Source: a virus. Taken from it: a stretch of DNA of 64,000 bases. This document shows positions 48,808 through 56,680 of the stretch, in pieces (position 1 is the first letter of the stretch; each line of letters opens with the position of its first letter). A model generated the notes under the pieces. The model saw only the letters and a program-made list of their open reading frames with translations. It was not told the DNA's origin and did not search any database. The translations under genes and the position numbers were made by a program. The stretch is taken from positions 31,403 through 95,402 of the IMG/VR virus record IMGVR_UViG_3300009788_000096. One strand, 5' to 3'.

Positions 48808-50414
48808 AATTTTAACCCCTCCTTTTTTAATACATTATTTAGTCTCACATAGACTTTACTTTCTTTCACACCTTTATAAACCAGTTTGTCTTTTTCATCA
48901 AAAGTAATAACAGGCCTACCGCGAAAGTTTTTATATCTCATAAGTAAAACTGCTGCACAATGATTTTGACTTCTCCTCCAACCGAAAGAACCTTCGGCCA
49001 CTACGTCGCCCACCCTCTCCGGCACTTTAAAATTCTTAAATGACTTAGGTATAAAGTCTTCATCAGCGAAGACATTGCATTTGTCTCGCTCAATACCAAA
49101 CTTTACTCCCCTTGCAAGCGACATAATTTCTTTCAAATCTTTCAACTTGAATTCATGTGTTTTGATATAGAAATTCTGAGTGTTAATTGGATCATAGTCA
49201 TCGTGCACATAACCCGCTTTCTTGCATTCGTCAAATATAGGTGTCCCGTGGTATAAACGGAAGTACTGCGGGGAAACCCACGAAAATTCCTGTGTCACGT
49301 CGATGATAGTTTTTAATACTTTGGAAATGGTATCAACAAACGGATAGCCAAGTATAATAGTGGTCGGCCGGAACTTCTCATACCTACTCCAATTCTCCAT
49401 TGCTGCTTTCCAGTTTTCCAAAGTAAAGTCTTTCCCCATGTGAGCTAATACTTCTTTATTCGAACTTTCCAACGGATAGCACATGTTCCTAAAACCAGCT
49501 AACCACATCAATCTGCTCACCATTTTATCAGCAGTAACATACATGGGAACTCCGTGGATTATTTCAAATCTTAGCTTCTCTGGAATAGTGTTGATAACAT
49601 CTTTACAAATTCTTCTAAGATATTTAATTCCTTTACTGCCGGGACAGAGATTATCATCTTCGATAAGGAAATGTTTAGCACCCCATTCCAAGCGATACCA
49701 ATTAATTTCAGCAATGACTCGTGGCACACTTTTTGCTCTCCACTTTTTTCCGGACTGTTTATGAACGACACAGAAGGAACACCGATGCGGACAGCCACGA
49801 CTAAAAGTCACATACATTTGCTTTGTCTTCCGATAATAACTTTCGTCAAGAAGTAATTTCTTTCTCGGGAAGGGCAGTGAATCCATATCCTGAACAAGGT
49901 CAAACAAGACTATACGAGGCGTTGATTTCTTTTTACCGGAAATATACTTGTAAAAAGATAACTCACTTTCACCCATAAACACATGACTTACATCGGCATG
50001 CTTCAAAACATGCTCTGGATAAAAAGTGGCGTGGATGCCTCCCATTACAACATCCGCATCCGGCTTTATCTTCTTGATAAGCTTGACTAACTTATAAGCT
50101 CCAGTATAATTCGAAGACATCATGGATGAAACCCCGATAGTATTATGGTATCTATCAAGATTGAGTCTTAACCATAATCTCATTTGAAGATCGGTATATC
50201 CCCAGCGAAGATAAGTTGGCTGTCCAGTATCCAGCTTTTCCGGCCGAACCGTTTTATGTTTTTCTGGCGGATAGTGAAAATCTTTGACTGCTGCCTCGAT
50301 CCCTTTACTTTCTAAGTATGCAGCCATGTAAAGCGGACCGAGAGGAAAAGGCGGTCGTGGATTCCAGTACAACTTACCTTCGTACGGCGGATAAAGTAGT
50401 AGCACGGGTTTCAT
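48804..50414 (-). CDS. B12-binding-domain radical SAM enzyme
   Basis: A 536-residue enzyme. The N-terminal 190 residues form a cobalamin-binding-like Rossmann domain: LLLYPPYEGKLYWNPRPPFP, then VVMGGIHATFYPEHVLKH...VFMGESE, without a DxHxxG motif in the classical form. FSRGCPHRCSFCVVHKQSG near 209-227 is the CxxxCxxC cluster. ILGYPFVDT and a Phe-rich C terminus follow. Members of this class methylate or rearrange unactivated carbons. First gene of the modification cluster. Confidence 0.75.
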   Translation of the reverse strand: MKPVLLLYPPYEGKLYWNPRPPFPLGPLYMAAYLESKGIEAAVKDFHYPPEKHKTVRPEKLDTGQPTYLRWGYTDLQMRLWLRLNLDRYHNTIGVSSMMSSNYTGAYKLVKLIKKIKPDADVVMGGIHATFYPEHVLKHADVSHVFMGESELSFYKYISGKKKSTPRIVLFDLVQDMDSLPFPRKKLLLDESYYRKTKQMYVTFSRGCPHRCSFCVVHKQSGKKWRAKSVPRVIAEINWYRLEWGAKHFLIEDDNLCPGSKGIKYLRRICKDVINTIPEKLRFEIIHGVPMYVTADKMVSRLMWLAGFRNMCYPLESSNKEVLAHMGKDFTLENWKAAMENWSRYEKFRPTTIILGYPFVDTISKVLKTIIDVTQEFSWVSPQYFRLYHGTPIFDECKKAGYVHDDYDPINTQNFYIKTHEFKLKDLKEIMSLARGVKFGIERDKCNVFADEDFIPKSFKNFKVPERVGDVVAEGSFGWRRSQNHCAAVLLMRYKNFRGRPVITFDEKDKLVYKGVKESKVYVRLNNVLKKEGLKL

Positions 50415-50423
50415 CGGTTTCTC

Positions 50424-50642
50424 CTATTCTTCTATTAGGGTTATCTGTATTTGTGGATCGTTTAATATTTTAAACTGCATGTTTTTAATTGACTGATTGA
50501 CTTTCTCCTTTGCCCCAGCTTTAGCTTGTTTTAGTACCTGCCATATTTCAGTATCGGCGCTCCAAGTATCAGGCAATTCAAGTTCCACCAATACTTGCGC
50601 CACTGCTATTGCTCTTACTTTCTTCGGTTCGTCAGACTTCAT
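50424..50642 (-). CDS. Protein of unknown function
   Basis: A 72-residue protein with GGAGAAAAAA upstream. Predicted beta then helical (AIAVAQVLVELELPDTW). Function unknown. Confidence 0.5.
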   Translation of the reverse strand: MKSDEPKKVRAIAVAQVLVELELPDTWSADTEIWQVLKQAKAGAKEKVNQSIKNMQFKILNDPQIQITLIEE

Positions 50643-50653
50643 TTTTTTCTCCT

Positions 50654-50875
50654 TTACATTTCCTTTATATTTTTTAGTTTTTCATCTCCCCATTTAATAT
50701 CAAGAATATATGTTTTTATAATTTTGCCAAAAGGTGCTCCGGTTTCTGTTCCAATTGTAACTTCATAAATAGGATAACCAGTTTGTTTTAAAAAAGTATC
50801 CATTGCCTCTTGTAAGTCATTTTTGAAATTGCTTAATGACTCTTCAATTAAATCTTTTGGTGTCTGGTCTTCCAT
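50654..50875 (-). CDS. Protein of unknown function
   Basis: A 73-residue protein. Two ATGs in tandem (50878 and 50875) follow GAGGAGG; the second has the better spacing. Acidic N-terminal helix and a beta-rich C terminus (IYEVTIGTETGAPFGKIIKTYILDI). No family recognised. Confidence 0.5.
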   Translation of the reverse strand: MEDQTPKDLIEESLSNFKNDLQEAMDTFLKQTGYPIYEVTIGTETGAPFGKIIKTYILDIKWGDEKLKNIKEM

Positions 50876-50887
50876 CATTCCTCCTCT

Positions 50888-52312
50888 CTAAGTTGTTAAG
50901 TCAATCCCTTCATCGCTCCAACGATCCTCGTATTCGCTTGGTATATACTTGTATACGAGGTTCTCATCTTCGTCAGTAGTAAATGGAAGAATCTTTCCGT
51001 TGAAGTAATTCCTGGGATTCCCAGGACTTCTCAGATTATTCCAGACCGTCCGTGCTATGTTTATATAACCTATTTTATATCTTTCACTGGCGGTCTTATC
51101 AGAAACGCTTACATGATCTTGGCCAAGTATAACTGATTTTAAATAGGTATCTTCATCAGGTTTAAATACGTGCTTAAAGCGGAACTTATAAATCCTTCCA
51201 CTTGTTTGGTATACTCTTCGTGCTTCCTTTAAATGATAAGTCAATTGGTTCTTCGTCCAGTTCTGCATTTCCTTATTTTCAGGATACTTGTCTGGCATGC
51301 CGCAGCAGGAACCAGTCATATTTAACTCTTTGAAGTCAGGGTCACTGCAAGCGAAGATAATATCATTTTCCAAACAAAACTTATAAATGGTCTTAACGAA
51401 TCTTTCCTTAACAAGTCGATTCAAACGGAGATAGCCACCTCGCTCGCTGGGACTAAGCGCCTTAAAGTACTTCATAACATCTTTGACACCGATTAATTCA
51501 CCAAGCCATTTATATCTTTTCATCAATGCTTCATTTGACCGAGAGTCAATAGCGGTAAACTCCATTGAGATAGCTTGTATTCCAGCTTCCAAAGATTTCT
51601 CCAATAACTCGTCTATACCTTTGTCTGTGACGCCTATGATATAAGGTCTAAGGCGAAGTATAGTAAAATAACCCATGTCACCTAATAACTTCATTGCCTT
51701 TAACCGCCGGCTGGGGACAGGCACACCGATTTCTACTTGTCTCGCCATATCATCATTGCCAGTAACCATGCTGATTTGAAATGCGAAATTCTTCTGGTCA
51801 GCATACTTTTCAAAAAGCTTTGTAAACTTAGGACGGAAAACGGCTGACCCTTTAAAGCTAAATAAAGTAGGATATGACTCTTCGGCCAAAGCTTGAATTA
51901 TCTTATACCCTACATCGTTTGCCTTTTCAAAGTTGCAAAACGGATCAGCCATTCCACCCCAGTGAAACAGAAACCGCTTCTTGATGAAGTGTTTATAAAT
52001 ACTTCGCTGACGGGAATCTCCGGGGTTTCCATGGATTGTGTCAATAGTCTTTTCCCAATTAACAGAGTGGAGCTTTTCGTTAAAGCTGGTGTTAGTTGTT
52101 TTAAACATATATGCAAAACAATAGGTGCAGCCAAGCGAGCAATGACTATAGTGATCGAAAGTCATAGGCATGCTGCAGTCCATATATTCCGAAGATATAC
52201 GTGGGCTGATGTAATGCCGCATCGCTTTTTCATCTCCCATAACCAAGCCTTTGTTTTGCTTCACAAATGCTTGACTTTCCCTAATGATTTCTGTTCTAAT
52301 TTTGTCTTTCAT
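50888..52312 (-). CDS. Spore photoproduct lyase-like radical SAM protein
   Basis: A 474-residue protein. HYSHCSLGCTYCFAYMF near 55-71 is the CxxxCxxC motif in the SPL/Rv2578c-type form (C-S-L-G-C-x-Y-C-F/Y). LFHWGGMADPFCNFE corresponds to the G-x-x-D-P motif of that family. A later pair of Cys (MTGSCCGMPDKYPENKEM) is present. SPL-type enzymes act on thymine photodimers, but many phage members have unknown substrates, so repair or base modification are both open. ATGA overlap with the upstream gene. Confidence 0.65.
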   Translation of the reverse strand: MKDKIRTEIIRESQAFVKQNKGLVMGDEKAMRHYISPRISSEYMDCSMPMTFDHYSHCSLGCTYCFAYMFKTTNTSFNEKLHSVNWEKTIDTIHGNPGDSRQRSIYKHFIKKRFLFHWGGMADPFCNFEKANDVGYKIIQALAEESYPTLFSFKGSAVFRPKFTKLFEKYADQKNFAFQISMVTGNDDMARQVEIGVPVPSRRLKAMKLLGDMGYFTILRLRPYIIGVTDKGIDELLEKSLEAGIQAISMEFTAIDSRSNEALMKRYKWLGELIGVKDVMKYFKALSPSERGGYLRLNRLVKERFVKTIYKFCLENDIIFACSDPDFKELNMTGSCCGMPDKYPENKEMQNWTKNQLTYHLKEARRVYQTSGRIYKFRFKHVFKPDEDTYLKSVILGQDHVSVSDKTASERYKIGYINIARTVWNNLRSPGNPRNYFNGKILPFTTDEDENLVYKYIPSEYEDRWSDEGIDLTT

Positions 52313-52698
52313 AATACAATCACCTTTCTTATGGTTTTAACAGAAAACCGTTTTTCATGCTTATCCCAAATGAGTCTGCCCTTATCGAACAGGCGAAGTA
52401 CTTCCATAAGGAACTCGATATCGTATGAGTTATTATCAAGGTACTTATTGACTTTGAAGTAATCCGCAAACTTGTCGATCCATTCTTCCTCTGGGAATGT
52501 GAGAGTTATACTTCTCTTTTTGAACATGGACCGGCCCACTTTAGACCCTTTATAAACAGGAAGTGGAACAGGTTTTAAAAGTGCCTCTTCGATTTTCCGG
52601 ACTTCCGCTTCGGATTTATCCTTAATTAAATCCGAAAACCTTTGCACAATAGTTGACTCCCGCGTTTTTCCAGAAACAACTTCAGTAAGGTCTTCCAT
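52309..52698 (-). CDS. Protein of unknown function
   Basis: A 129-residue protein in TAATG/ATGA overlap with both neighbours. Mixed helix and strand; contains FPEEEWIDKFADYFKV. No family recognised. The position beside an SPL-like gene suggests co-function. Confidence 0.5.
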   Translation of the reverse strand: MEDLTEVVSGKTRESTIVQRFSDLIKDKSEAEVRKIEEALLKPVPLPVYKGSKVGRSMFKKRSITLTFPEEEWIDKFADYFKVNKYLDNNSYDIEFLMEVLRLFDKGRLIWDKHEKRFSVKTIRKVIVL

Positions 52699-53072
52699 TA
52701 TTCTCCTTCCCTAAGTCCAAAATATACTTCTGGACTTTTACCTGATTTTTTTAATAGTTCAATCGTTTGCCTGGCATGTGCTTCCGAGCAACATAAATGA
52801 CTCGAAAGTTTTTCTATCAGCTTTGCATTATACTTCTTGTTTCCTTTATTGAAAGCATACTTAATATAAGGTGCACTTCTCCTCGGTTTGACTCCATGTT
52901 TTAATAGGCTTTCTATTGCCCAGTTTGGAATCTTACCTTGATAGCGGTTTGCATTAACCGATAGAAGATAAGTTTCACGGAGGAAACTTAGAAATCTAAT
53001 TAACATATAGATATTTTTAATTTCAATATCTCGTCCCTCCAATACTGCTTTTGCTTCATCCCATGGTTTCAT
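52698..53072 (-). CDS. Helical protein, possible clamp-loader small subunit
   Basis: A 124-residue protein. The ATG at 53072 overlaps the upstream stop. All-helical, with SLLKHGVKPRRSAPYIKYAF and LSSHLCCSEAHARQTIELLKKSGKSPEVYF. T4-type operons place the small clamp-loader subunit (gp62) after the clamp loader gene; here three short genes intervene. This assignment rests on order and composition only. Confidence 0.4.
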   Translation of the reverse strand: MKPWDEAKAVLEGRDIEIKNIYMLIRFLSFLRETYLLSVNANRYQGKIPNWAIESLLKHGVKPRRSAPYIKYAFNKGNKKYNAKLIEKLSSHLCCSEAHARQTIELLKKSGKSPEVYFGLREGE

Positions 53073-53392
53073 TTTGGAACCCGACCGCAATCAAGATGGT
53101 TTGATGGTTTGTCGAAAGGCTTTCCGCAGTGATGGCAATCGGTGGACAAAGAACCGTTTGAAACTTGTACTTCTCTTATCATTGCCATTTTCATTTTTCT
53201 CAATTGTTCATCTATACTGCGGAGAAACTCCTTTTTTGCAGATTCAAAGTTAAGTGTAAATCCCGGGTGCAGTGGATCAAAGTCTGCAACTGTGACTTGT
53301 ACTTCTTGTGCTTGATCCACTTCTCCTTTTTGTTCTCCATCGTCTTCTGCCCATAGTTTGCCGATATAGATAGTTGCCCATATATCACTCAT
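53069..53392 (-). CDS. Protein with C-terminal Cys/His site
   Basis: A 107-residue protein. The N-terminal half is beta-like; the C-terminal segment CHHCGKPFDKPSNHLDCG gives a C-x2-C...H...C zinc site. GGAGGTGA stands upstream of the ATG. Function unknown. Confidence 0.5.
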   Translation of the reverse strand: MSDIWATIYIGKLWAEDDGEQKGEVDQAQEVQVTVADFDPLHPGFTLNFESAKKEFLRSIDEQLRKMKMAMIREVQVSNGSLSTDCHHCGKPFDKPSNHLDCGRVPK

Positions 53393-53395
53393 AAC

Positions 53396-53524
53396 TCACC
53401 TCCAAAGTTTATAGGTTTTCTCCCAAAGATAAAAAGGAGTAGCTGCTATATAGGCCACAGCTATTATTGAAAAATAAAGAAGAACAAATACCAATACTAA
53501 TATTATGAACATTATCTTCTTCAA
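53396..53524 (-). CDS. 42-residue single-pass membrane peptide
   Basis: Reading from the TTG at 53524 (GAGGT seven bases upstream) or the ATG at 53512. Residues 5-27 are almost entirely hydrophobic (MFIILVLVFVLLYFSIIAVA), followed by a short Trp/Lys tail. The stop lies in the GGAGGTGA RBS of the next gene. Confidence 0.5.
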   Translation of the reverse strand: MKKIMFIILVLVFVLLYFSIIAVAYIAATPFYLWEKTYKLWR

Positions 53525-53528
53525 AATA

Positions 53529-53774
53529 TTACCTCATAAATGACTTGTCAATAATTTCTTTTGAAACTAACTGAAATTCAAACAAGGCTTGAGCTAATTT
53601 TTTTACTTTCTTCATTTGGTTTTGACCCTGTATCCATAGAGTTGGGTCAATCAGTGGCCCCAAAGTATCCGCTTGGTCAATTGCGGAAATAAATTTTTGT
53701 AAAGGTAATTCACTGACAATTTGAGACATTGTAATTATTTTAGTTTGTGTATCAATATAATCTTTTTTGTCCAT
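53529..53774 (-). CDS. Protein of unknown function
   Basis: An 81-residue protein. The ATG at 53774 overlaps the clamp loader stop (TAATG) behind AAAGGAGG. Helical, with LPLQKFISAIDQADTLGPLIDP. Function unknown. Confidence 0.55.
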   Translation of the reverse strand: MDKKDYIDTQTKIITMSQIVSELPLQKFISAIDQADTLGPLIDPTLWIQGQNQMKKVKKLAQALFEFQLVSKEIIDKSFMR

Positions 53775-54697
53775 TAGAATATAACCTCCTTTTCCAAGGC
53801 GTCCATTATTTCGAGACAACAAGCACTGGCATTGATCTCACGGTCGGCAATGGTCTTGTCACGCCAAAGATATTCCGCAATAACAAGCGCGACCTGGGCC
53901 CTTTGTTCATTGTCTTTCAATTGGCCAAGGAAGTCATTACTGAATAAACCCTTATAAACCCAAGTGAAGTCAGTCAAGCCAACAAACGTTTCCCGCAGTT
54001 CTCCGATGTGGCCTTTTTTAATTAACTGGTATGTTTTGTCAATGTTAAACGAAGACAGAATATCTTCAAGCTTTAGAGTCCCGCTTATACTCGCTGCTTG
54101 CATGTTATTCATTATAGTCCTAACATCGGGGGCAAACCGTTTAACAAGTATGCGAAGAGTATCCTTGTTGAATTCGATATCTTCTTCTTCAAGGATACCT
54201 GCCATTAACTTATTTATCCGCTTAAACTTGAGCGAGTCAAATTTGAAAAGCATGCACCGGCTATAAATAGGTTCGATTATTTTATCAAACTCATTTGCCG
54301 TGAAGATAAAGCGACAGTTTTTATGGTATCGTTCAATGGTTCCTTTTAGTGCCATCTGGGCTTCTGGAGTCAATCCATCCGCCTCATCCAGAAGCACGAT
54401 GTTTAACTTATTTTTTTTGGCACGTTGTGATCTGGCAAAGTGTTTGACTTTAGTTTTAATTGTCGCAATCCCACGATCAGAGGAACTCGCATTTAATATA
54501 AGCGAGGCAGATGCACATAGCCTGATAAGGATCATTCCCAAAGTAGTCTTTCCACTTCCAGCAGGTCCATGAAATAAAAGGTGTGGAATCTGCTTCTCTT
54601 TTATATACGTTTTAAAAGCTTTTTTATAAGATACAGGAAGCGAGAGCTGGCTTAACTTTGTTGCCCGATGCTTTTCATACCATATTAACTCTTTCAT
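53774..54697 (-). CDS. Clamp loader large subunit (RFC small/T4 gp44-like)
   Basis: A 307-residue AAA+ protein. WYEKHRATKLSQL at the start is the RFC box-II region (W.EKYRP). HGPAGSGKTT near 43-52 is Walker A, LLDEADGLTPEAQ near 101-113 Walker B, and EPIYSRC near 146 the SRC motif. It opens the sliding clamp and loads it onto primed DNA. Located in the same operon as the clamp, in the T4 order clamp then loader. Confidence 0.85.
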   Translation of the reverse strand: MKELIWYEKHRATKLSQLSLPVSYKKAFKTYIKEKQIPHLLFHGPAGSGKTTLGMILIRLCASASLILNASSSDRGIATIKTKVKHFARSQRAKKNKLNIVLLDEADGLTPEAQMALKGTIERYHKNCRFIFTANEFDKIIEPIYSRCMLFKFDSLKFKRINKLMAGILEEEDIEFNKDTLRILVKRFAPDVRTIMNNMQAASISGTLKLEDILSSFNIDKTYQLIKKGHIGELRETFVGLTDFTWVYKGLFSNDFLGQLKDNEQRAQVALVIAEYLWRDKTIADREINASACCLEIMDALEKEVIF

Positions 54698-54912
54698 TTT
54701 TTCCTCCCTAATTCAATTTGATCGATAAAAAGCATCACTACCTTACGCACTCTCAACTCCAGCCATACTCCCATTTCATTTTTGGCTTTTTCGTTGGCTG
54801 CTTGAAATGCTGTTTTGCCATCGTATGTTTCGCCGACGACGTATATTTGACTGCTCCATATATTCCACTCGCTAAATGGATCTTTCTGTTCTAATACATA
54901 TACGTCTTTCAT
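54694..54912 (-). CDS. Protein of unknown function
   Basis: A 72-residue protein in ATGA overlaps with both neighbours. Its RBS is coded in the terminal VIKRRKK of the upstream gene. Acidic and aromatic N terminus, then helical. No family recognised. Confidence 0.5.
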   Translation of the reverse strand: MKDVYVLEQKDPFSEWNIWSSQIYVVGETYDGKTAFQAANEKAKNEMGVWLELRVRKVVMLFIDQIELGRKK

Positions 54913-55445
54913 TTTTTCCTCCGTTTAATAACTCGCTTTCCATGAGAGCGAAGCAGTTTATCGGATCGCAGTGCATATTTATAGATTTTAAAAATGGTCG
55001 CTACTTCATCCTTAGTTGGACCGAACTCTACCAACTCATCGAAAAAGGTTTTAAGAACTATATCATGTTTTTGCAAGCGGATAGAGATACGGTTTTCCTT
55101 ATCTTTAATTGGTTCATTTGTTTCATCCCCCATATCATCTAATTCGAATCTCACACGGCAATGATAAAGTTCATGCCAGCACAATCGCTTCCTTTGCTTT
55201 TTCGTATACTTGCTCCAAGTGGGATGGTAGATGCAGATTTCGAAGTCATAGTTATAAAGATCACGTTCACGGACCGAGAGTTTCCGGGCTTCGCCGGCTA
55301 CAACATATCCCTCATCATCGTGTTTAATCTTCGTCCTAAAAGTATAGAGGAATTTGGCGATCTCCAACTCGGGGAAGTAATTTTCCTTTACTTCTTCCAT
55401 TACTTCGTCGAGTTTACCTGTTTTATCCCTATAGTATTCGGACAT
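54909..55445 (-). CDS. Putative phage metallopeptidase
   Basis: A 178-residue protein. LCWHELYHCRVRFE near 88-101 carries HExxH, and a Glu/Asp-rich helix follows; this matches the PhageMetallopep domain found in many phages. DEDEGYVVAGEARKLS-like segments precede it. The C terminus ends KRVIKRRKK, which overlaps the RBS of the next gene. The target is unknown; a role in host takeover is plausible. Confidence 0.7.
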   Translation of the reverse strand: MSEYYRDKTGKLDEVMEEVKENYFPELEIAKFLYTFRTKIKHDDEGYVVAGEARKLSVRERDLYNYDFEICIYHPTWSKYTKKQRKRLCWHELYHCRVRFELDDMGDETNEPIKDKENRISIRLQKHDIVLKTFFDELVEFGPTKDEVATIFKIYKYALRSDKLLRSHGKRVIKRRKK

Positions 55446-55449
55446 GACT

Positions 55450-55752
55450 TTACTCCTTTTTACTTATACTTATTCTTGTTGATTTCAATTGTTCTGTTAC
55501 TTTTAATTCCCGGCAGTGGATGCAGAGTTCTTGTCTATCGACCTTAGTACAAGTACACTTTTGATACCATAGCAAACATGGACCCTGACCACATCCCATA
55601 ATGAACCAACCGAGGGTTTCATTCTTTCCTATGCCTAATGATTCCCGTGGCCCAGTAACTACTTGTTGACATTCTTTTGGCATTGTTGGATAAAGTGTCT
55701 GCCAATTATTAGGAGGAATTAAATCATCCTCAAGTTTGCAAACTATTCCCAT
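55450..55752 (-). CDS. Cys-rich protein
   Basis: A 100-residue protein. The ATG at 55752 follows GAGGAGG; the 55782 reading would overlap the clamp gene and is rejected. Cys residues in MGCGQGPC, KCTCTK and LCIHC form probable metal sites (seven Cys). Function unknown. Confidence 0.55.
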   Translation of the reverse strand: MGIVCKLEDDLIPPNNWQTLYPTMPKECQQVVTGPRESLGIGKNETLGWFIMGCGQGPCLLWYQKCTCTKVDRQELCIHCRELKVTEQLKSTRISISKKE

Positions 55753-55756
55753 GGTT

Positions 55757-56554
55757 TTACCGATCCTCCTCTTCCACCCCAACTACAGGCATCAGTGCCC
55801 ATGCAGTTGACTTACGAGTTATCATGGTTGGTTTCTTTTTAGCGAAGCGCATGACCGGCGGATCTTCGGCGTCATATTCAATAACATTGAAGATATGGGC
55901 TAAATGCTCGCCATTGAGTTTAAAGCCAAAAGCCTTTTTGGATTTACCCTTGACTTTAGCTTTACTTTTTAATCGGAGCTGGTGATCGTTCTCCCCTCCG
56001 CATACAACGGTGATGTATTTTTTTCCGTCGAATTCGATCGTGATATCCTTGTCTTTAAGCATACCGATGTAGCTGAGAAAGTCTTTGATAATTTTCTCCG
56101 AGATGATAACCTTATACTTCATAAGGCCAGATAACTTTTTCAGGGGATCGACGGGCTTATCAACATCATCATCGTCTATCAGACGGGTGGCTATGAGCTC
56201 CGGGTCTGTGAGAAGATAGTTCAACTTCCGTTGTCCATCTATCCGCTTGATGTTCATCTGGCGGGAAGTATTTTTCACATTCATCTTTTTATCATTGTTC
56301 ATGGACAAGAATTTGATAAGCAATTCCAGATTGCCAAGTCCAAAAGATCCACTAATTGATTTACTTGTGATCTTGGATTTGGTTATAACCATTAAGCTAT
56401 TGGTAATATCGACGGCCTCAATACTGCCCTGGCCGGCCGAAATATCCAATACGCACTCTTCCATAACCCCTGCAAGGTGACAATCTTTTAACATCCCTAA
56501 CAGGAGGGAAGTAAAGATAACGGAGTCACTGGATTTCTTTTTTTTCTTGGACAT
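55757..56554 (-). CDS. DNA polymerase sliding clamp (T4 gp45/PCNA-like)
   Basis: A 265-residue protein. SIEAVDITNSLMVITKSKITS near 38-58 and a C-terminal KPTMITRKSTAWALMPVVG, resembling the PCNA C-terminal strand, mark the fold. MKYKVIISEKIIKDFLSYIGMLKDKDITIEF supplies the second domain. The ATG at 56554 follows AGAGGTG; the upstream reading from 56605 would begin inside a terminator. It should act with the clamp loader at 53774 and DnaE. Confidence 0.7.
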   Translation of the reverse strand: MSKKKKKSSDSVIFTSLLLGMLKDCHLAGVMEECVLDISAGQGSIEAVDITNSLMVITKSKITSKSISGSFGLGNLELLIKFLSMNNDKKMNVKNTSRQMNIKRIDGQRKLNYLLTDPELIATRLIDDDDVDKPVDPLKKLSGLMKYKVIISEKIIKDFLSYIGMLKDKDITIEFDGKKYITVVCGGENDHQLRLKSKAKVKGKSKKAFGFKLNGEHLAHIFNVIEYDAEDPPVMRFAKKKPTMITRKSTAWALMPVVGVEEEDR

Positions 56555-56580
56555 ATTGGCACCTCTTTTTAGAGTCAAAA

Positions 56581-56631
56581 AAAAAGCGACAGCGAGCAAT
56601 CCCAATGAAGGGAAAGATCGCTGTCACTTTT
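56581..56631 (-). terminator. Intrinsic terminator before the clamp gene
   Basis: AAAAGCGACAGCGA (56582-56595) pairs with TCGCTGTCACTTTT (56618-56631), a 14-bp stem whose single C-A mismatch on the plus strand is a G-U pair on the minus strand. An inner CCC/GGG stem lies in the loop. On the minus strand a run of U follows. It ends the transcript of the Lys/Asp protein gene. Confidence 0.7.
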
Positions 56632-56650
56632 ATGATTAAGGCTTAATCAT
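56632..56650. promoter_or_regulatory. 19-bp perfect palindrome
   Basis: ATGATTAAG-G-CTTAATCAT, a perfect 9-bp inverted repeat around a central G, just downstream of the Lys/Asp gene stop and before the terminator. It could be an operator or an extra terminator hairpin. Only one copy is seen. Confidence 0.5.
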
Positions 56651-56680
56651 CCTCGATTTCCTTTTTACCGTTAAAGGGTT

